From: Aminobacter anthyllidis
GTDB lineage: Bacteria; Pseudomonadota; Alphaproteobacteria; Rhizobiales; Rhizobiaceae
Assembly: GCF_018555685.1 (NCBI RefSeq)
Contig: NZ_JAFLWW010000007.1
Coordinates: 124,001 to 188,000, forward strand
DNA length: 64,000 bases
Reading direction: 5' to 3'
Part shown: one piece after another, positions 19,691-28,940 of the stretch
Layout of the letters: every line of letters begins with the position of its first letter
How positions within the stretch are numbered: position 1 is the stretch's first letter
The notes under the pieces: model-generated
The model's input: the letters and a program-made list of their open reading frames with translations, nothing else
Database searches by the model: none
What the model was told of the DNA's origin: nothing
Made by a program: the position numbers and the translations under genes

Positions 19691-20578
19691 ATGGGCTTTA
19701 AAACGGTACTCTGTTTGACCGGCGCTGACCATTCCGATCAGGACGTCAGAACTGCTGCCGGCTTGTGTGCGGAAATCGGCGCGCACCTTTCCGTACTGAT
19801 TATACCCGCTCCGATGCTCCTTATGTCGCATCGGCGGATCGGAGATGGTGTCCCAGAGTGGCCGGTAGCACGTGGACAGGCAATTGCCAGATTGAACGAT
19901 CGGTTTCGGCAAATCGATCGATTTACACAGAACGCGGTCAGACTGGAAAAACGCTCCAGAGATATTCAGAAACTGCTGGAATCTATGTCGCTCGCCTATG
20001 ACGTTGACACCGACTATTACGATCCGGCCAGCCTCGGTGAAGTGGCACGACAGCGGGCGCTCTGCGCCGACCTCACGATCATCGGACCGGGGCTCCTCAA
20101 CGACGAGAATCTCGGACCTCCTGTGGTCAACGGCTGCTTGTTCGATACGGGAAAGCCGGTGCTCGTTGTGCCGAAGGGGGCTGAGGCGACGCTGTGGCCA
20201 CGGCGCGTCCTGGTCGGTTGGGATTCGCGAGTCGAGGCGTCCCGTGCGGTTCGAGAAGCGCTGGGCCTCCTATGCGTTGCTGAGGAAGTTCGTGTCGCCC
20301 TGGTCGATCCGAAGGCCAACTACAACGGGAACGGCGCGGAGCCTGGAGCCGACATCGCTGCCTATCTCACTCGGCACGGCGCTCGGGTGTCGGTTGACCT
20401 CCTGCCAAGTGCCGGCAAATCGGCGGCCACGGTGCTTGCGCAGCACGCAATCGACATTTCTGCGGACATGATCGTCATGGGCGCCTATGGCAGCCGTCGG
20501 CTGCGTGAGCGGCTCTTTGGCGGTGTGACCAGATGGATCTTTGAAAAGCCGACATTGCCGCTGTTTTTGGCTCGATGA
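19691..20578 (+). CDS. Universal stress protein, two tandem Usp domains
   Basis: 295 residues. The N-terminal half is a diverged Usp domain (GFKTVLCLTGADHSDQDV). The C-terminal half has RRVLVGWDSRVEASRAVREAL and the nucleotide-binding MGAYGSRRLRERLFGG followed by FEKPTLPLFLAR. Such proteins bind ATP and help survival under low oxygen and other stress; Usp genes are frequent next to nif genes. It lies 100 bases after the response regulator on the same strand. Confidence 0.9.
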   Translation: MGFKTVLCLTGADHSDQDVRTAAGLCAEIGAHLSVLIIPAPMLLMSHRRIGDGVPEWPVARGQAIARLNDRFRQIDRFTQNAVRLEKRSRDIQKLLESMSLAYDVDTDYYDPASLGEVARQRALCADLTIIGPGLLNDENLGPPVVNGCLFDTGKPVLVVPKGAEATLWPRRVLVGWDSRVEASRAVREALGLLCVAEEVRVALVDPKANYNGNGAEPGADIAAYLTRHGARVSVDLLPSAGKSAATVLAQHAIDISADMIVMGAYGSRRLRERLFGGVTRWIFEKPTLPLFLAR

Positions 20579-20739
20579 CGGTTCCGGACCCGCACCGATG
20601 CCGTTCAAAGCTCTACTGTGACGCCTGCATTCATACGTAGATGGGCTCCATCGAAATAATCGATCTTACGAAGAGTAACGAACATGAAAAGCATTGCTCG
20701 GGAGGCGACGCCCGCCGGAAATCTCTCCAGTCATGCGCG

Positions 20740-21378
20740 AGGCGGAGGTGGAACGGCCAGAGCGTGACCAGTGTCAGCCTCGACAATGGCGACAGGCTGG
20801 AAGTCGGCATCGTCGTCAACTCAGCCGGGCCGAATGCCGGCACGGTGGCTGCCATGGCGGGGCTGGTGTTGCCGGTCGAGCCGCGCAAGCGCAACGTCTT
20901 CGTCTTCGAGGCGCGCGACAAATATTCTGATATGCCGCTGCTGGTCGATCCCTCCGGCATCTATGTCCGTCCGGAAGGCTCGGTCTACATCACTGGCGGC
21001 GCCGAGCCGGAAGAGGGAGACGGTCCCGCCGACCCCGGCGATTTCGAGTCCGACTGGCCGCTGTTCGAAGAGGTGATCTGGCCGGTGCTGGCGATCCGCA
21101 TTCCCGCCTTCGAGGCGATCAAGCCGACACGCGCCTGGGCCGGCCATTACGACTACAACACGCTCGACCAGAACGCGGTGATCGGCCCGCATCCGCAGGT
21201 TAAGAATTTCCTCTTCGCCAATGGTTTTTCCGGCCACGGCCTGCAGCAGGCGCCGGCGGTCGGCAAGGCGCTGGCCGAGCTGATCGTGCACGGCGGCTAC
21301 CGCACGGTGGACTGCTCGGCGTTTGGGTACAGCCGTGTCGCTGAAGGGCGGGCGTTCAGGGAATTGAATGTGATCTAA
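20740..21378 (+). pseudogene. FAD-dependent oxidoreductase (DAO family), N-terminally truncated
   Basis: From about codon SVTSVSLDNG on, the frame matches the C-terminal two thirds of a DAO-family oxidoreductase: VVNSAGPNAGTVAAMAGL, GIYVRPEGSVYITGGAEP, RAWAGHYDYNTLDQNAVIGP and FANGFSGHGLQQAPAVGKAL. The FAD-binding N-terminus with GxGxxG is missing; the open frame starts at ATG 20641 with unrelated codons. It is therefore a gene fragment. A Mesorhizobium-type palindromic repeat follows directly. Confidence 0.8.
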
Positions 21379-21390
21379 TGCTGGCGGGAC

Positions 21391-21520
21391 AGCCCCCTCT
21401 CTGGCCTGCCGGCCATCTCCCCCGCAAGGGGGAGACCGGCAGCTTCACTGGCGGCTCCAAACTTCTAGCCTTGGAGATTGGCGAAGGCAGCGATGACGGC
21501 CAATCTCCCCCCTCGCGGGC
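21391..21520. repeat. Mesorhizobium-type palindromic intergenic repeat
   Basis: CCCCCTCTCTGGCCTGCCGG, then CATCTCCCCCGCAAGGGGGAGA forming a hairpin, followed by a second partial inverted copy (GGCCAATCTCCCCCCTCGCGGG). This resembles the extragenic palindromic repeats common between genes in Mesorhizobium chromosomes. Confidence 0.7.
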
Positions 21521-21557
21521 GCGGTCAGCGGGGTCCTTGCTTTTGGCGATGCATGTC

Positions 21558-21577
21558 GTGGCTGGACCGGGTGAGGT
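21558..21577 (+). repeat. 20-base repeat, copy 1
   Basis: GTGGCTGGACCGGGTGAGGT, identical to 28454-28473. Both copies lie beside fragments of FAD-dependent oxidoreductases. Confidence 0.7.
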
Positions 21578-22099
21578 GAGTTCGGCCCAGTCTACCCAGC
21601 CTCTGCGCCCGCCCCGAAGCCGCTCGCCCGCTCAGCGCTATGAGGGCGCGCTCGCGAGCGGCTTCGCGAACGCTGCGCTACAGCACGTGTAGGGACGCGA
21701 CCCCAGTGAAGGCATGCTCCAGCGTGGCTTCGCCAATTCCGTTTCGTTGGCCCCCCTCAAGCCGGTCTTCCAACCGAAGGCCGAATGTGCCAATTCGCCA
21801 GCCAACTCCATCAACGATTGTCTAAATCCGCAACCTGGGGCGGTTCGCTCGAGCTCGTTTGCTTGAGCACGGCACGGACGGGATCGCGAGTACGATGCCG
21901 CGGAATGGCAACGCACCCATGCTTGGGCACGAGGGCCCCAAGCCAACGCGCATCGCGCCAATCGGCGTCGTCACGTTCGAGATACATCACCGGCTGCTCG
22001 GCGCTTTTACGCTCGCATATGCGCCGGCACGCCGCTGGCGATCGATGACGCATCTGCCGACGAGGCCGCTCGTTCCACGAAAAAGCGATAAGCGCGAGA
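21578..22099. other. Gap without recognisable gene
   Basis: Short frames with no family resemblance. It looks like decayed intergenic DNA downstream of the repeat and of the convergent 133-residue gene. Confidence 0.5.
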
Positions 22100-22501
22100 T
22101 CAATGAGCAACCTCGTCGGGATCGAAAAGAGCGCTAAACCGGGTTGCTAGATCAATCCAGGGTGCCGCGTCGCCGCTCTCTGAAGCTATTCGAACGACCG
22201 CCGCCAGATAATCGGTAAAAGCCTTCAGTCTTATGGCGCCTTGCTCTGAGAGGCAGTCGATGGCGTCAAGCCGCTGGTAAACGGCAGCGAGCATATGTTG
22301 CACCAAAAGCAGGGAGGATGGGCAAGGGCAATCGCTCTTACTCGCGAGGCGCCTGCACTCGCTGCAAAGCGGCGGAATGTCCTCTAAGGCTAGGTCGCTG
22401 GAAAGACGTTGTATGAGATTGTCAGTGGCGTTCCTTGTCGAGAAGCCGTCCACCAGCTCCCCATCGCGTTGGTTCAATGAGATATCACCGTAAAAGTTCA
22501 T
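22100..22501 (-). CDS. Hypothetical protein with a small Cys cluster, in an operon with adc
   Basis: 133 residues from ATG 22501, preceded by GGAAGAACC. I do not recognise the family. The middle holds four cysteines (LCSECRRLASKSDCPCPSS), possibly metal-binding, followed by a helical C-terminal half (LVQHMLAAVYQRLDAIDCL). It begins 24 bases after the stop of adc on the same strand, so both probably share the sigma-54 promoter at 23524. Confidence 0.65.
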   Translation of the reverse strand: MNFYGDISLNQRDGELVDGFSTRNATDNLIQRLSSDLALEDIPPLCSECRRLASKSDCPCPSSLLLVQHMLAAVYQRLDAIDCLSEQGAIRLKAFTDYLAAVVRIASESGDAAPWIDLATRFSALFDPDEVAH

Positions 22502-22525
22502 GGTTCTTCCTTTCCGATGGCGAGG

Positions 22526-23269
22526 CTAGGCTTCCGCGAGATAGTCGTGGACTACCTTCCCGAGCGCGAGCGTGAGATCTGCGACGAGGTGTAGTGCCGA
22601 GACTACTTCCAGCACCGGCAGTTCGGCGACGGGGGCAAGCGCATGCGACCAGAGGTTCAGGGCTGCCGGGCCGGTCCAGGCGCCCCTCAAATGGACGTCC
22701 TCTAGATGATATTCCACGAGCTCACAGATGCGCGGCGTGCCGTCGACATGCGGGATAATTTTGAGGAGGAAATTCGGTTCAGCGAGCGAGGCCCTCACGC
22801 TCGCGAGGTCGGCGGCTCGGTGCTTGTAGCCCATGGTACCCGTCGCGACGCGGACCGGCCCGTAGTCCAGCGTGCCAACAAGGGTATCCGTCTCCGTTCG
22901 GAGCGTTGGGCTAGCGAGCTTCTTGGGAAAGCCCCACAACTCGCGTCCGCCCGCTATCGGCGGATGGTCGTCGAGAAACATGCAGTGGGTATAGCTCCCC
23001 CTGCGGCCACAGAAGGAGACAGGGATGACCTGTCCGCCTTCGGTGTAGTCGCCGAAGCCCGTCGAGTCCGGCATGCGAATGAACTCGAACTTGACCATAG
23101 GCTCGCACACCTGAAGCGGCTCCGGCACAAGGTCGCGCAGTTTCTGCGGATCGGTGCGATATGTGATGATCAGATACTCCCGGTTGCGGAAGCGATATGG
23201 GCCGGCCGGGTAGGCCGGGCTGGTCAGGGGCATGGCGAAAGCTTTCCCACGGACGGTATCTTGGTGCAT
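22526..23269 (-). CDS. adc: Acetoacetate decarboxylase
   Basis: 247 residues of the Adc family, which converts acetoacetate to acetone and CO2 through a Schiff base. The catalytic lysine region is clear in [16 protein letters not shown] near 110-125, preceded by [16 protein letters not shown] and [16 protein letters not shown] sigma-54 type promoter lies about 255 bases upstream (23524-23539), nearly identical to the one in front of asnB, so nodule-specific expression is likely. Some family members act on other beta-keto acids or lack decarboxylase activity. Confidence 0.9.
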   Translation of the reverse strand: MHQDTVRGKAFAMPLTSPAYPAGPYRFRNREYLIITYRTDPQKLRDLVPEPLQVCEPMVKFEFIRMPDSTGFGDYTEGGQVIPVSFCGRRGSYTHCMFLDDHPPIAGGRELWGFPKKLASPTLRTETDTLVGTLDYGPVRVATGTMGYKHRAADLASVRASLAEPNFLLKIIPHVDGTPRICELVEYHLEDVHLRGAWTGPAALNLWSHALAPVAELPVLEVVSALHLVADLTLALGKVVHDYLAEA

Positions 23270-23523
23270 GTTTGAAATTCCTTTGTGCTGGATCAGGTGG
23301 GCTTAGATCGGTCTGCATGATGGCGGCGAGGCCCTCCGAGGTGCTGTCGTAGCCATCGCGGACGCGGTTCCAGGGCTCCGGTTGTGATCGAGAGGCAAGA
23401 TTCGAGGTAAAGTGATTTTGTTCCTTATTTGAAGGCGCTGCTTCCCGTCTGCCCTCGTGGTAGGAGGAGGTGGAGTGGTGGCCAGCTCCGATTTGTCCTC
23501 ATGACGGGGTTTGCGGATCGACG
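23270..23523. other. Long leader between the adc promoter and adc
   Basis: About 240 bases downstream of the promoter without a recognisable gene or obvious riboswitch. It may be a 5' untranslated leader or contain a decayed insertion. Confidence 0.4.
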
Positions 23524-23539
23524 CGCATGCGCCATGCCA
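23524..23539 (-). promoter_or_regulatory. Sigma-54 -24/-12 promoter upstream of adc
   Basis: On the minus strand: TGGCATGGCGCATGCG, matching TGGCAYG-N4-WTGC. About 45 flanking bases are shared with the asnB promoter at 50044-50059. I found no strict TGT-N10-ACA site upstream. Confidence 0.75.
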
Positions 23540-23953
23540 AATGAGAAATCGTTCGGTGCCCGCAGGACAGACGGCCTCGGCGAGCCAGTCGAGAGAGAAG
23601 GTCTTCGCCTCACGCGGATCAGATACGAATTCCCGAGCACTGCGGTGATGTAGCAGGAAGGCCTGCGACGCCACCAAACCTCTGTCGCGAAAACATGGAG
23701 GTGACGCGGTATCCGCCGTCTAGCCAGACAGCATACGCAGCATCCGGCAGCACGCACTCGACGGCCTGGCCCCATCGCCGGCTTCAGGAGAAAAGATCAG
23801 CTATGAGCCGGCAGGCAGTCGCTGCACGCGGCGGTCAGGTCGTGTAGATCTTCCGCGCACACAGCCGGCGCCGAAATGATGCTAGATGATGAGCCGACGC
23901 CAACATTACCGCAGGGGAGACAGCCAAGTCTGTCCTCAAGCGTCTGAAATGCA

Positions 23954-23969
23954 TGTCCAAAAGCTGACA
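23954..23969 (+). promoter_or_regulatory. NifA upstream activator sequence
   Basis: TGTCCAAAAGCTGACA fits TGT-N10-ACA exactly and lies about 100 bases upstream of the -24 element at 24063. A second near-match (TGT-N10-ACC) follows at about 23983. Confidence 0.85.
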
Positions 23970-24062
23970 GCGACAAAAAACATGTCTGGTCCAAAACCAC
24001 CGGCCGCCTTGGGCGTGAGGTTTCTCGAAGCCTACTCGTGCAGTTGCTGCGGCTAAGCGCGC

Positions 24063-24078
24063 TGGCACGGCCTTTGCT
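24063..24078 (+). promoter_or_regulatory. Sigma-54 promoter reading towards the radical SAM gene
   Basis: TGGCACGGCCTTTGCT is a perfect match to TGGCACG-N4-TTGCW. Expected transcription start is near 24088; the first intact gene downstream is the radical SAM gene at 24379. Confidence 0.9.
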
Positions 24079-24142
24079 GGAGATGCTGCAATATTGAGTG
24101 GGGGCTGACCGCATAAGAACGCGAGACGATTGATGGTCTGCT

Positions 24143-24201
24143 GCGCCATCTCGGCGGCGCGCCCGCTCAACGGTCACGGCTACACCTTTGGCAATGGCTG
24201 A
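24143..24201 (+). pseudogene. 3' tail of a lost acdS gene
   Basis: The segment CATCTCGGCGGCGCGCC...AACGG...GGCTACACCTTT.GCAATGGCTGA matches the last ~55 bases of acdS (36815-36872) and encodes LNGHGYTFGNG then stop, against [11 protein letters not shown] in acdS. About 130 bases beyond the stop also show patchy similarity to the sequence downstream of acdS. The rest of the gene has been deleted. Confidence 0.8.
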
Positions 24202-24378
24202 CGCGCGACTTTGCGGTTGCGCCGCCTTGCCGCGCCGATGCGCCCAAAGTTCGTTGATAGTCCGCTCGGCAGATTGAGGAAACCGGCTGTTGACTGCTGC
24301 CCAGGCGGAGATGGCTGGGCTCATTCGGACTGTCTTGACCGTCGGTGTCATGAAGCCAAAGACATCATACTGGACGTT

Positions 24379-25257
24379 ATGCATGACCAAGACGAGTGGG
24401 AGTCACAACGAATGATTTTACCGGAACTGCGCTCTGCTATCCCAGCCGGCAGAGTTTTGGAGATAACGACGACCACAGGATGCATCGTGGGATGTTCATA
24501 TTGTCCGCAGGACAAGTTCGCTGACCGGCAAAGAAAAGTATCTGATACGAAGCATCTTAGTCTTGGAGATTTCAAGCGCTGTCTGGCGCGCGTACCAGCC
24601 TCCGTCGACATTAGTTTTGCCGGGTATTCTGAGCCATGGCTCAATCCGGATTGCACCGAAATGGTCGAGCACGCTTCCGCCAAAGGCCACGGCATCAGGA
24701 TTTTCACGACGCTTGTGGGAATGAAGGGGCAGGATCTACAACGCTTGCAGGCGCTGCGGTTGGGGGTATTCGTGGTTCATGTTTTTGATGATGGCGCCCA
24801 CATGAATAGCCGCCTTGTCGGAGACAAGTATCGCGATTTGGTTGGTCAACTCGTCGACGCCGACGTCCCTTCGATCCGATTCGTGGTTTTGGGTGAGCCC
24901 CATCCCGATATCGCCGACATTATCCCTGCCCAAGCCCTAGTTCGCGCGCGACCGGTGAGCAGCAGGGGTGGAAGCGTAGACCCTAAGATTGTAGAACCAC
25001 GGCAGCCAGTCGTCGGAGCGCTGATATGCGTGGACGAACGGCAGTATCGGAATGTACTCCTTCCAAACGGCGATGTTACTCTCTGCTCCATGGATTTTGA
25101 GCGGCGTCACGTATTGGGCAACCTTCTATGCGACGAATATGGCGATCTCTTTAAAAGCCCAGTTTTTTGCGAAATCGTCGATCGCATGAATGGAGCGGCT
25201 GGTTTTCTGCTTTGCAGGATGTGTGAATTTGCCGATCCAAACGATAGAACTGACTGA
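24379..25257 (+). CDS. Radical SAM protein with SPASM-like C-terminus
   Basis: From ATG 24379 the protein has 292 residues; the frame opens earlier at 24211 but that part is non-conserved. It has the radical SAM cluster motif CIVGCSYC (C35, C39, C42), a TIM-barrel body (SFAGYSEPWLNPD), and a C-terminal region with G-D-V-T-L-C-S-M-D, LGNLL and FLLCRMCEF, as in SPASM enzymes that modify peptides, sugars or aminocyclitols. Substrate unknown. A perfect NifA/sigma-54 promoter lies about 300 bases upstream. Its lower GC content than the nif genes suggests separate acquisition. Confidence 0.85.
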   Translation: MHDQDEWESQRMILPELRSAIPAGRVLEITTTTGCIVGCSYCPQDKFADRQRKVSDTKHLSLGDFKRCLARVPASVDISFAGYSEPWLNPDCTEMVEHASAKGHGIRIFTTLVGMKGQDLQRLQALRLGVFVVHVFDDGAHMNSRLVGDKYRDLVGQLVDADVPSIRFVVLGEPHPDIADIIPAQALVRARPVSSRGGSVDPKIVEPRQPVVGALICVDERQYRNVLLPNGDVTLCSMDFERRHVLGNLLCDEYGDLFKSPVFCEIVDRMNGAAGFLLCRMCEFADPNDRTD

Positions 25258-25342
25258 CGCCGGCTGACCGCGGCGGGCCTGAAATGCCGACGTCCCCGAA
25301 ACGGCAAGATGCACATGCCCGCGAAGTCATCGTGTTTTCACG

Positions 25343-26275
25343 TCACGCTAACACGATCCCGTAGGCGCGGCAGTCGGCCTCGACCATTTCCGAGACGAGC
25401 TCATCGTAAGTGGTCTTCGGCTTCCAACCGAGTTTGGTCGGCTGCCTTGGAGGCATCGCCGATCAGCGGGTCATCCTCGATTGGCCCGTAACAGCGTTTG
25501 TCGATCCGGATCAGCGCTTGATTACTCATGCGTTCACGGCCCACCTCGTCAACGCCTTCGCCCTCCCAGACGATCTCCTTTTCGACTCGCCTGAAGGCAA
25601 GCCCGGACAAAGGTGCGGACCGTGTGTGTCTCGCCGGTTGGCAGCACGAAATCGTCAGGTTGATGCTGCAAGATGCGCCACATGCCCTCGACATAGGCGC
25701 GCGCCGAGCCCCAGTCGCGCTTTGCTTCCAGGTTTCCGAGATAGAGACAGTCCTGTTTGCCGGCCATGATCGACCCACCGCACGCGTCACTTTGCGTGTT
25801 GAAAGTTTCGCCGCGCGTCGGCCCTTCGTGATTGAACAGGATGCCATAGAGCCCGTATACCTCCCGGTAGTTCATGGTGATCCAGTAGGCGTAGAGCTTC
25901 GCCACCGCATAGGTCGAGCGTGGATAAAACGGAGTGCTCTCCTGCTGCGGGATGCCCCTGGACCGAAGCAAAGAGTTCGGAAGTTGACGCCTGGTAGAAC
26001 CGCGTTTCTTTATCGAGACGAAGAATGCGGATCGCTCAGCAGCAGCAGCGTGCCGAGCGTATCGGCATTGGCGGTGTATTCCCGGTCCCGAAGGAGACTG
26101 CACGTGGCTTTGCGCAGCCAGATTGTAGATTTCGTCCGGCTGCGTTTCTTGCCGGAGACGGATCAGGTTTGCCGCATCCGTCGTGTCGCCGTAATGCAGG
26201 ACCATGTCGGGATAGTCCTCATGAGGACCTTGATAACGGATATTCCTTTTCAGGGATCGACACTCGGCGCCGGGC
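25343..26275 (-). pseudogene. gmd: GDP-mannose 4,6-dehydratase, truncated and frameshifted
   Basis: Pieces of Gmd lie in three frames on the minus strand: LHYGDTTDAANLIRLRQETQPDEIYNLAAQSH..., PFYPRSTYAVAKLYAYWITMNYREVYG with the YxxxK active site, then WEGEGVDEVG...LIRIDKRCYGP, and a final KTTYDELVSEMVEADCRAYG. The N-terminal ~60 residues with the GxxGxxG nucleotide loop are absent. In rhizobia this enzyme (NoeL) feeds Nod-factor fucosylation; this copy cannot work. Confidence 0.85.
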
Positions 26276-26706
26276 CAGTCCTCGATGACGGCCGTGTGGA
26301 AAGTGCCAAGAGCGCCTGCAACGCTATGAAAGTCGAAGAGTACGATTGCGTGCAAAAATCGGCGCCGGGGCAAGGTTTCGGCCTCAATGTCGGATCCTCG
26401 ACAGGATTGCGAACCTGCCTTCCGTTGCCTTTGCTGATGTTTTGCTCTGGCACGTTCGATGCAGGGGACCTCCCGAAAGCAGCAGCGGAGGTCTTCTATG
26501 ATCAAACCCACGGAAAAATGCTGTCGCCGCATTGATGACCGTGCCCTCGCTGGTCGCCAAGCAGGCCGAAGGTCGGCTCATCGCGGTCGAGGCGGGCAAC
26601 TGAGCCCAATTGCAATGAGGGATAGGTTGCAAAAGGATGTCACTGACCACGCGGGGGTCATCGAGGCGGGATTCTCGATGCCAGCCACGCGCAACATATC
26701 GCCGGC
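26276..26706. other. Gap with gene scraps before the N-hydroxylase
   Basis: No intact gene. A short plus-strand frame MTVPSLVAKQAEGRLIAVEAGN ends with a stop near 26602 and may be the tail of a lost gene. No clear sigma-54 or other promoter was seen. Confidence 0.4.
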
Positions 26707-28197
26707 ATGAGTGCCGATCTCATCACGGAGCGGGAATCCGCGGGCGTCACACCCGATACTACGAACGCGCGGACAAGCTGTCGCAAGTCCGGCGGTGTCG
26801 ACGATGCCTGCGGGGAGGGCAAGCCCAACTGCCATGGCCCACATTCGCTGCGCACAGCGTCTGTTTGGGAAAGGTCAGTAGGAGCAAGACAACTGGATCT
26901 CTCTTGCATTGGGATCGGTGCTGGCCCGTCCAATTTGAGCCTTGCGTGTCAGATACACGAGCAAATCGGGCACGGGGCACTGTTCTTGGATCGGCAAGTC
27001 GACTTCCGCTGGCATCCAGGCAGTGCATTCGATTCCTCAGAACTCCAGGTCAGCCACATCAAGGATCTGGTCACGCTGGTGAATCCGCGATCTGGCTACA
27101 CCTTCATAAACTACCTGCACGAGAACGGGCGTCTGTATCACTTCCTGAACGCACAGTTCGATGCTGTGCTCAGGGCTGAGTTCGAGCAATACCTGAACTG
27201 GGCGTTCCGCAGAAACCCACTTGTGCGCGGCGGCGAGACCGTCCGCGAAATACGCTATGATGGCGAGTTTCGGGTGCGGACGGACGACGCAGTTCTCAGT
27301 GCAAGAGACCTGGTGGTCGGCATCGGCAAGCAAGCGCGGATTCCACCTCAATTTCAGGGCTGGATCGGACGCAACCTGTTCCATTCATCCGATTTGCTGC
27401 ACATCCATCCTGAGGTGCGACATAAACATGTTTGCGTCGTTGGTGGCGGCCAGTCGGGAGCCGAGGTGCTGTTGCATTTGGTCGGTGGGCCAAGAGAACG
27501 GCGGCCTGCCTCGATCACCTGGGTCTCGCAGCGCGAAAACTACCTGCCCCTCGACAACAGCCCGTTCACAAACGAGTTGTTCATGCCCTGTTTTTCGGAT
27601 CGTTTTGCGGCCATGAGCGAGCCGCAGCGCAAGCTGTTCCTGCGGCGTTTTGTGCTTGCCTCGGATGGCATTTCGGACCGCACTTTGCGCGCCGTCTACC
27701 AGGCGCTGTATCGCCACGAATTTCTTGAGCCAGACCTATGTGACATCGCACTGCGGCCGGGTTGCAACGTTTCGCGCTGCATCAACGCCGGCGCGGGTCA
27801 TAACTTGACGCTGCAGCGCGGCTTGGGAGACGTCGAAGAAGTCACGGCCGATATCGTCATCCTGGCCACCGGTTACGAGAACGCCGTGCCAAGCTTTTTG
27901 GAACCGATGGCGGATCGGCTGAAACAGATCGACAATGAGTTGGTCATCGACGAGGATTTTTCGGTGTGCTGGGATGGACCGCGCGACAGACGCATCTTCG
28001 TACAGAACGCCAATCCCGGGCAGCGCGGGCTGGCCGATCCGAACCTAAGCCTGCTGGCCTGGCGTGCGCGGCGCATTCTCGACAGCCTTCTACAGCGCGC
28101 GCCGTGCGCCAACCCCGTGCATTCTGGCTTTATCAGCCGTACCTCCGTCGAGAGCTGGCCCGACCCATTAGCCGAAGAAATGGGCAGCGGGATATGA
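26707..28197 (+). CDS. L-lysine/L-ornithine N-hydroxylase (IucD/PvdA type)
   Basis: Flavin monooxygenase that N-hydroxylates the side-chain amine of lysine or ornithine. The family core starts at IGIGAGPSNLSLACQ (FAD), with DFRWHPG, LQVSHIKDLVTLVNPRSGYTF, the NADPH loop VVGGGQSGAEVLLHL, SPFTNELFMPCFSD and the ATGYE motif near the end. About 55 residues precede the core from ATG 26707 and look non-native, so the true start is doubtful; an AGGAG at 26880 is followed only by rare start codons. Its stop overlaps the start of an FAD-oxidoreductase frame (ATGA at 28194). In hydrazine pathways this enzyme type supplies N6-hydroxylysine to a cupin-MetRS enzyme, and such an enzyme is encoded at 30047. 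Confidence 0.88.
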   Translation: MSADLITERESAGVTPDTTNARTSCRKSGGVDDACGEGKPNCHGPHSLRTASVWERSVGARQLDLSCIGIGAGPSNLSLACQIHEQIGHGALFLDRQVDFRWHPGSAFDSSELQVSHIKDLVTLVNPRSGYTFINYLHENGRLYHFLNAQFDAVLRAEFEQYLNWAFRRNPLVRGGETVREIRYDGEFRVRTDDAVLSARDLVVGIGKQARIPPQFQGWIGRNLFHSSDLLHIHPEVRHKHVCVVGGGQSGAEVLLHLVGGPRERRPASITWVSQRENYLPLDNSPFTNELFMPCFSDRFAAMSEPQRKLFLRRFVLASDGISDRTLRAVYQALYRHEFLEPDLCDIALRPGCNVSRCINAGAGHNLTLQRGLGDVEEVTADIVILATGYENAVPSFLEPMADRLKQIDNELVIDEDFSVCWDGPRDRRIFVQNANPGQRGLADPNLSLLAWRARRILDSLLQRAPCANPVHSGFISRTSVESWPDPLAEEMGSGI

Positions 28198-28860
28198 CTC
28201 GTCGACTGCTGATCGTCGGCGGTGGCACCCAAAGAATAATGTCCGCCTCCGCTGCGGCGAAGGCCGGAGCCCGCTCCGAACTCATCGAACCTGCCCTTGG
28301 ACCTATGGGTGCATCGCTTTATTCTGCGGGCGTGCATTTGCCCCACGGTCGTCGAAACCGCACCAGGTCGCTCACTCGAAAGTGCGCAGTGGCCCTGGCG
28401 GCCATGGCTGCGTCGCCGTCAGTGGAGGCTTCCGGCTCGTAGCGAAGCCTGTGGTGGCTGGACCGGGTGAGGTAAATGATCGGGACGAGCTTAGGGAACC
28501 CCTAGGCCCGGCGTGGCCTCGGATGGGCAGTCTGGCGCCGAACTTCTGCGGACAGTACCCGTTTTTGAGCATCGATGGACCCGATGCCAGCGACGTGCCC
28601 TCCCTGATCGCCCGCCCCGAACGGGAACTTGTCGCAAAGATTCGCGCTGCGCACGGCTTGCGTTGCGTCAGGCTGCACGAAGGTCGTCTTTCGGGCAGTC
28701 GCACCATCAACAGCATGCCCGGCCGTGACTACTATGCAGACGGACCGGATCGACAGACCTTTACGGGCCTGGGCGATCTCTCCATTGAGGAGGGACAACA
28801 AAGCCTTGCAATCCACCCGGAGCGGAACGCACTTAGCGCCGCCGTCTGCATGCCGTGGAG
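28194..28860 (+). pseudogene. Decayed FAD-dependent oxidoreductase overlapping the N-hydroxylase stop
   Basis: ATG 28194 starts MTRRLLIVGGGTQRIMSASA, a nucleotide-binding Rossmann start, followed by a typical ...SAGVHLPHGRRNRTRSL block, but the frame ends at 28442. A second frame from about 28400 continues (VPSLIARPERELVAKIRAAHG, SIEEGQQSLAIHP) to about 28860. The parts do not make one intact protein. In known hydrazinoacetate clusters an FAD oxidoreductase of the DAO family sits between the N-hydroxylase and the cupin-MetRS gene; this may be its ruin. Family assignment of the second half is uncertain. Confidence 0.55.
28454..28473 (+). repeat. 20-base repeat, copy 2
   Basis: GTGGCTGGACCGGGTGAGGT, identical to 21558-21577, inside the decayed oxidoreductase. 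Confidence 0.7.
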
Positions 28861-28940
28861 TATCGTCTCCGTGGTCAGCGCCCGACTGCCCCTAACCGGA
28901 ATGTTTGACCAACCACTCTTTCCAACAGGAGGCTTTTCGC

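Larger units (their letters stand above)
23866..24142 (+). repeat. NifA-promoter cassette, copy 1
   Basis: About 270 bases that align with 32385-32660: both contain GATGCTAGAT, GAGCCGACGCCAACATTACC, TGTCCAAAAGCTGACA, a -24/-12 promoter, and GAGGGCTGA/GGGGGCTGA followed by TGATGGTCT. Copy 1 is joined to an acdS tail; copy 2 to the fdxB block. Confidence 0.85.
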
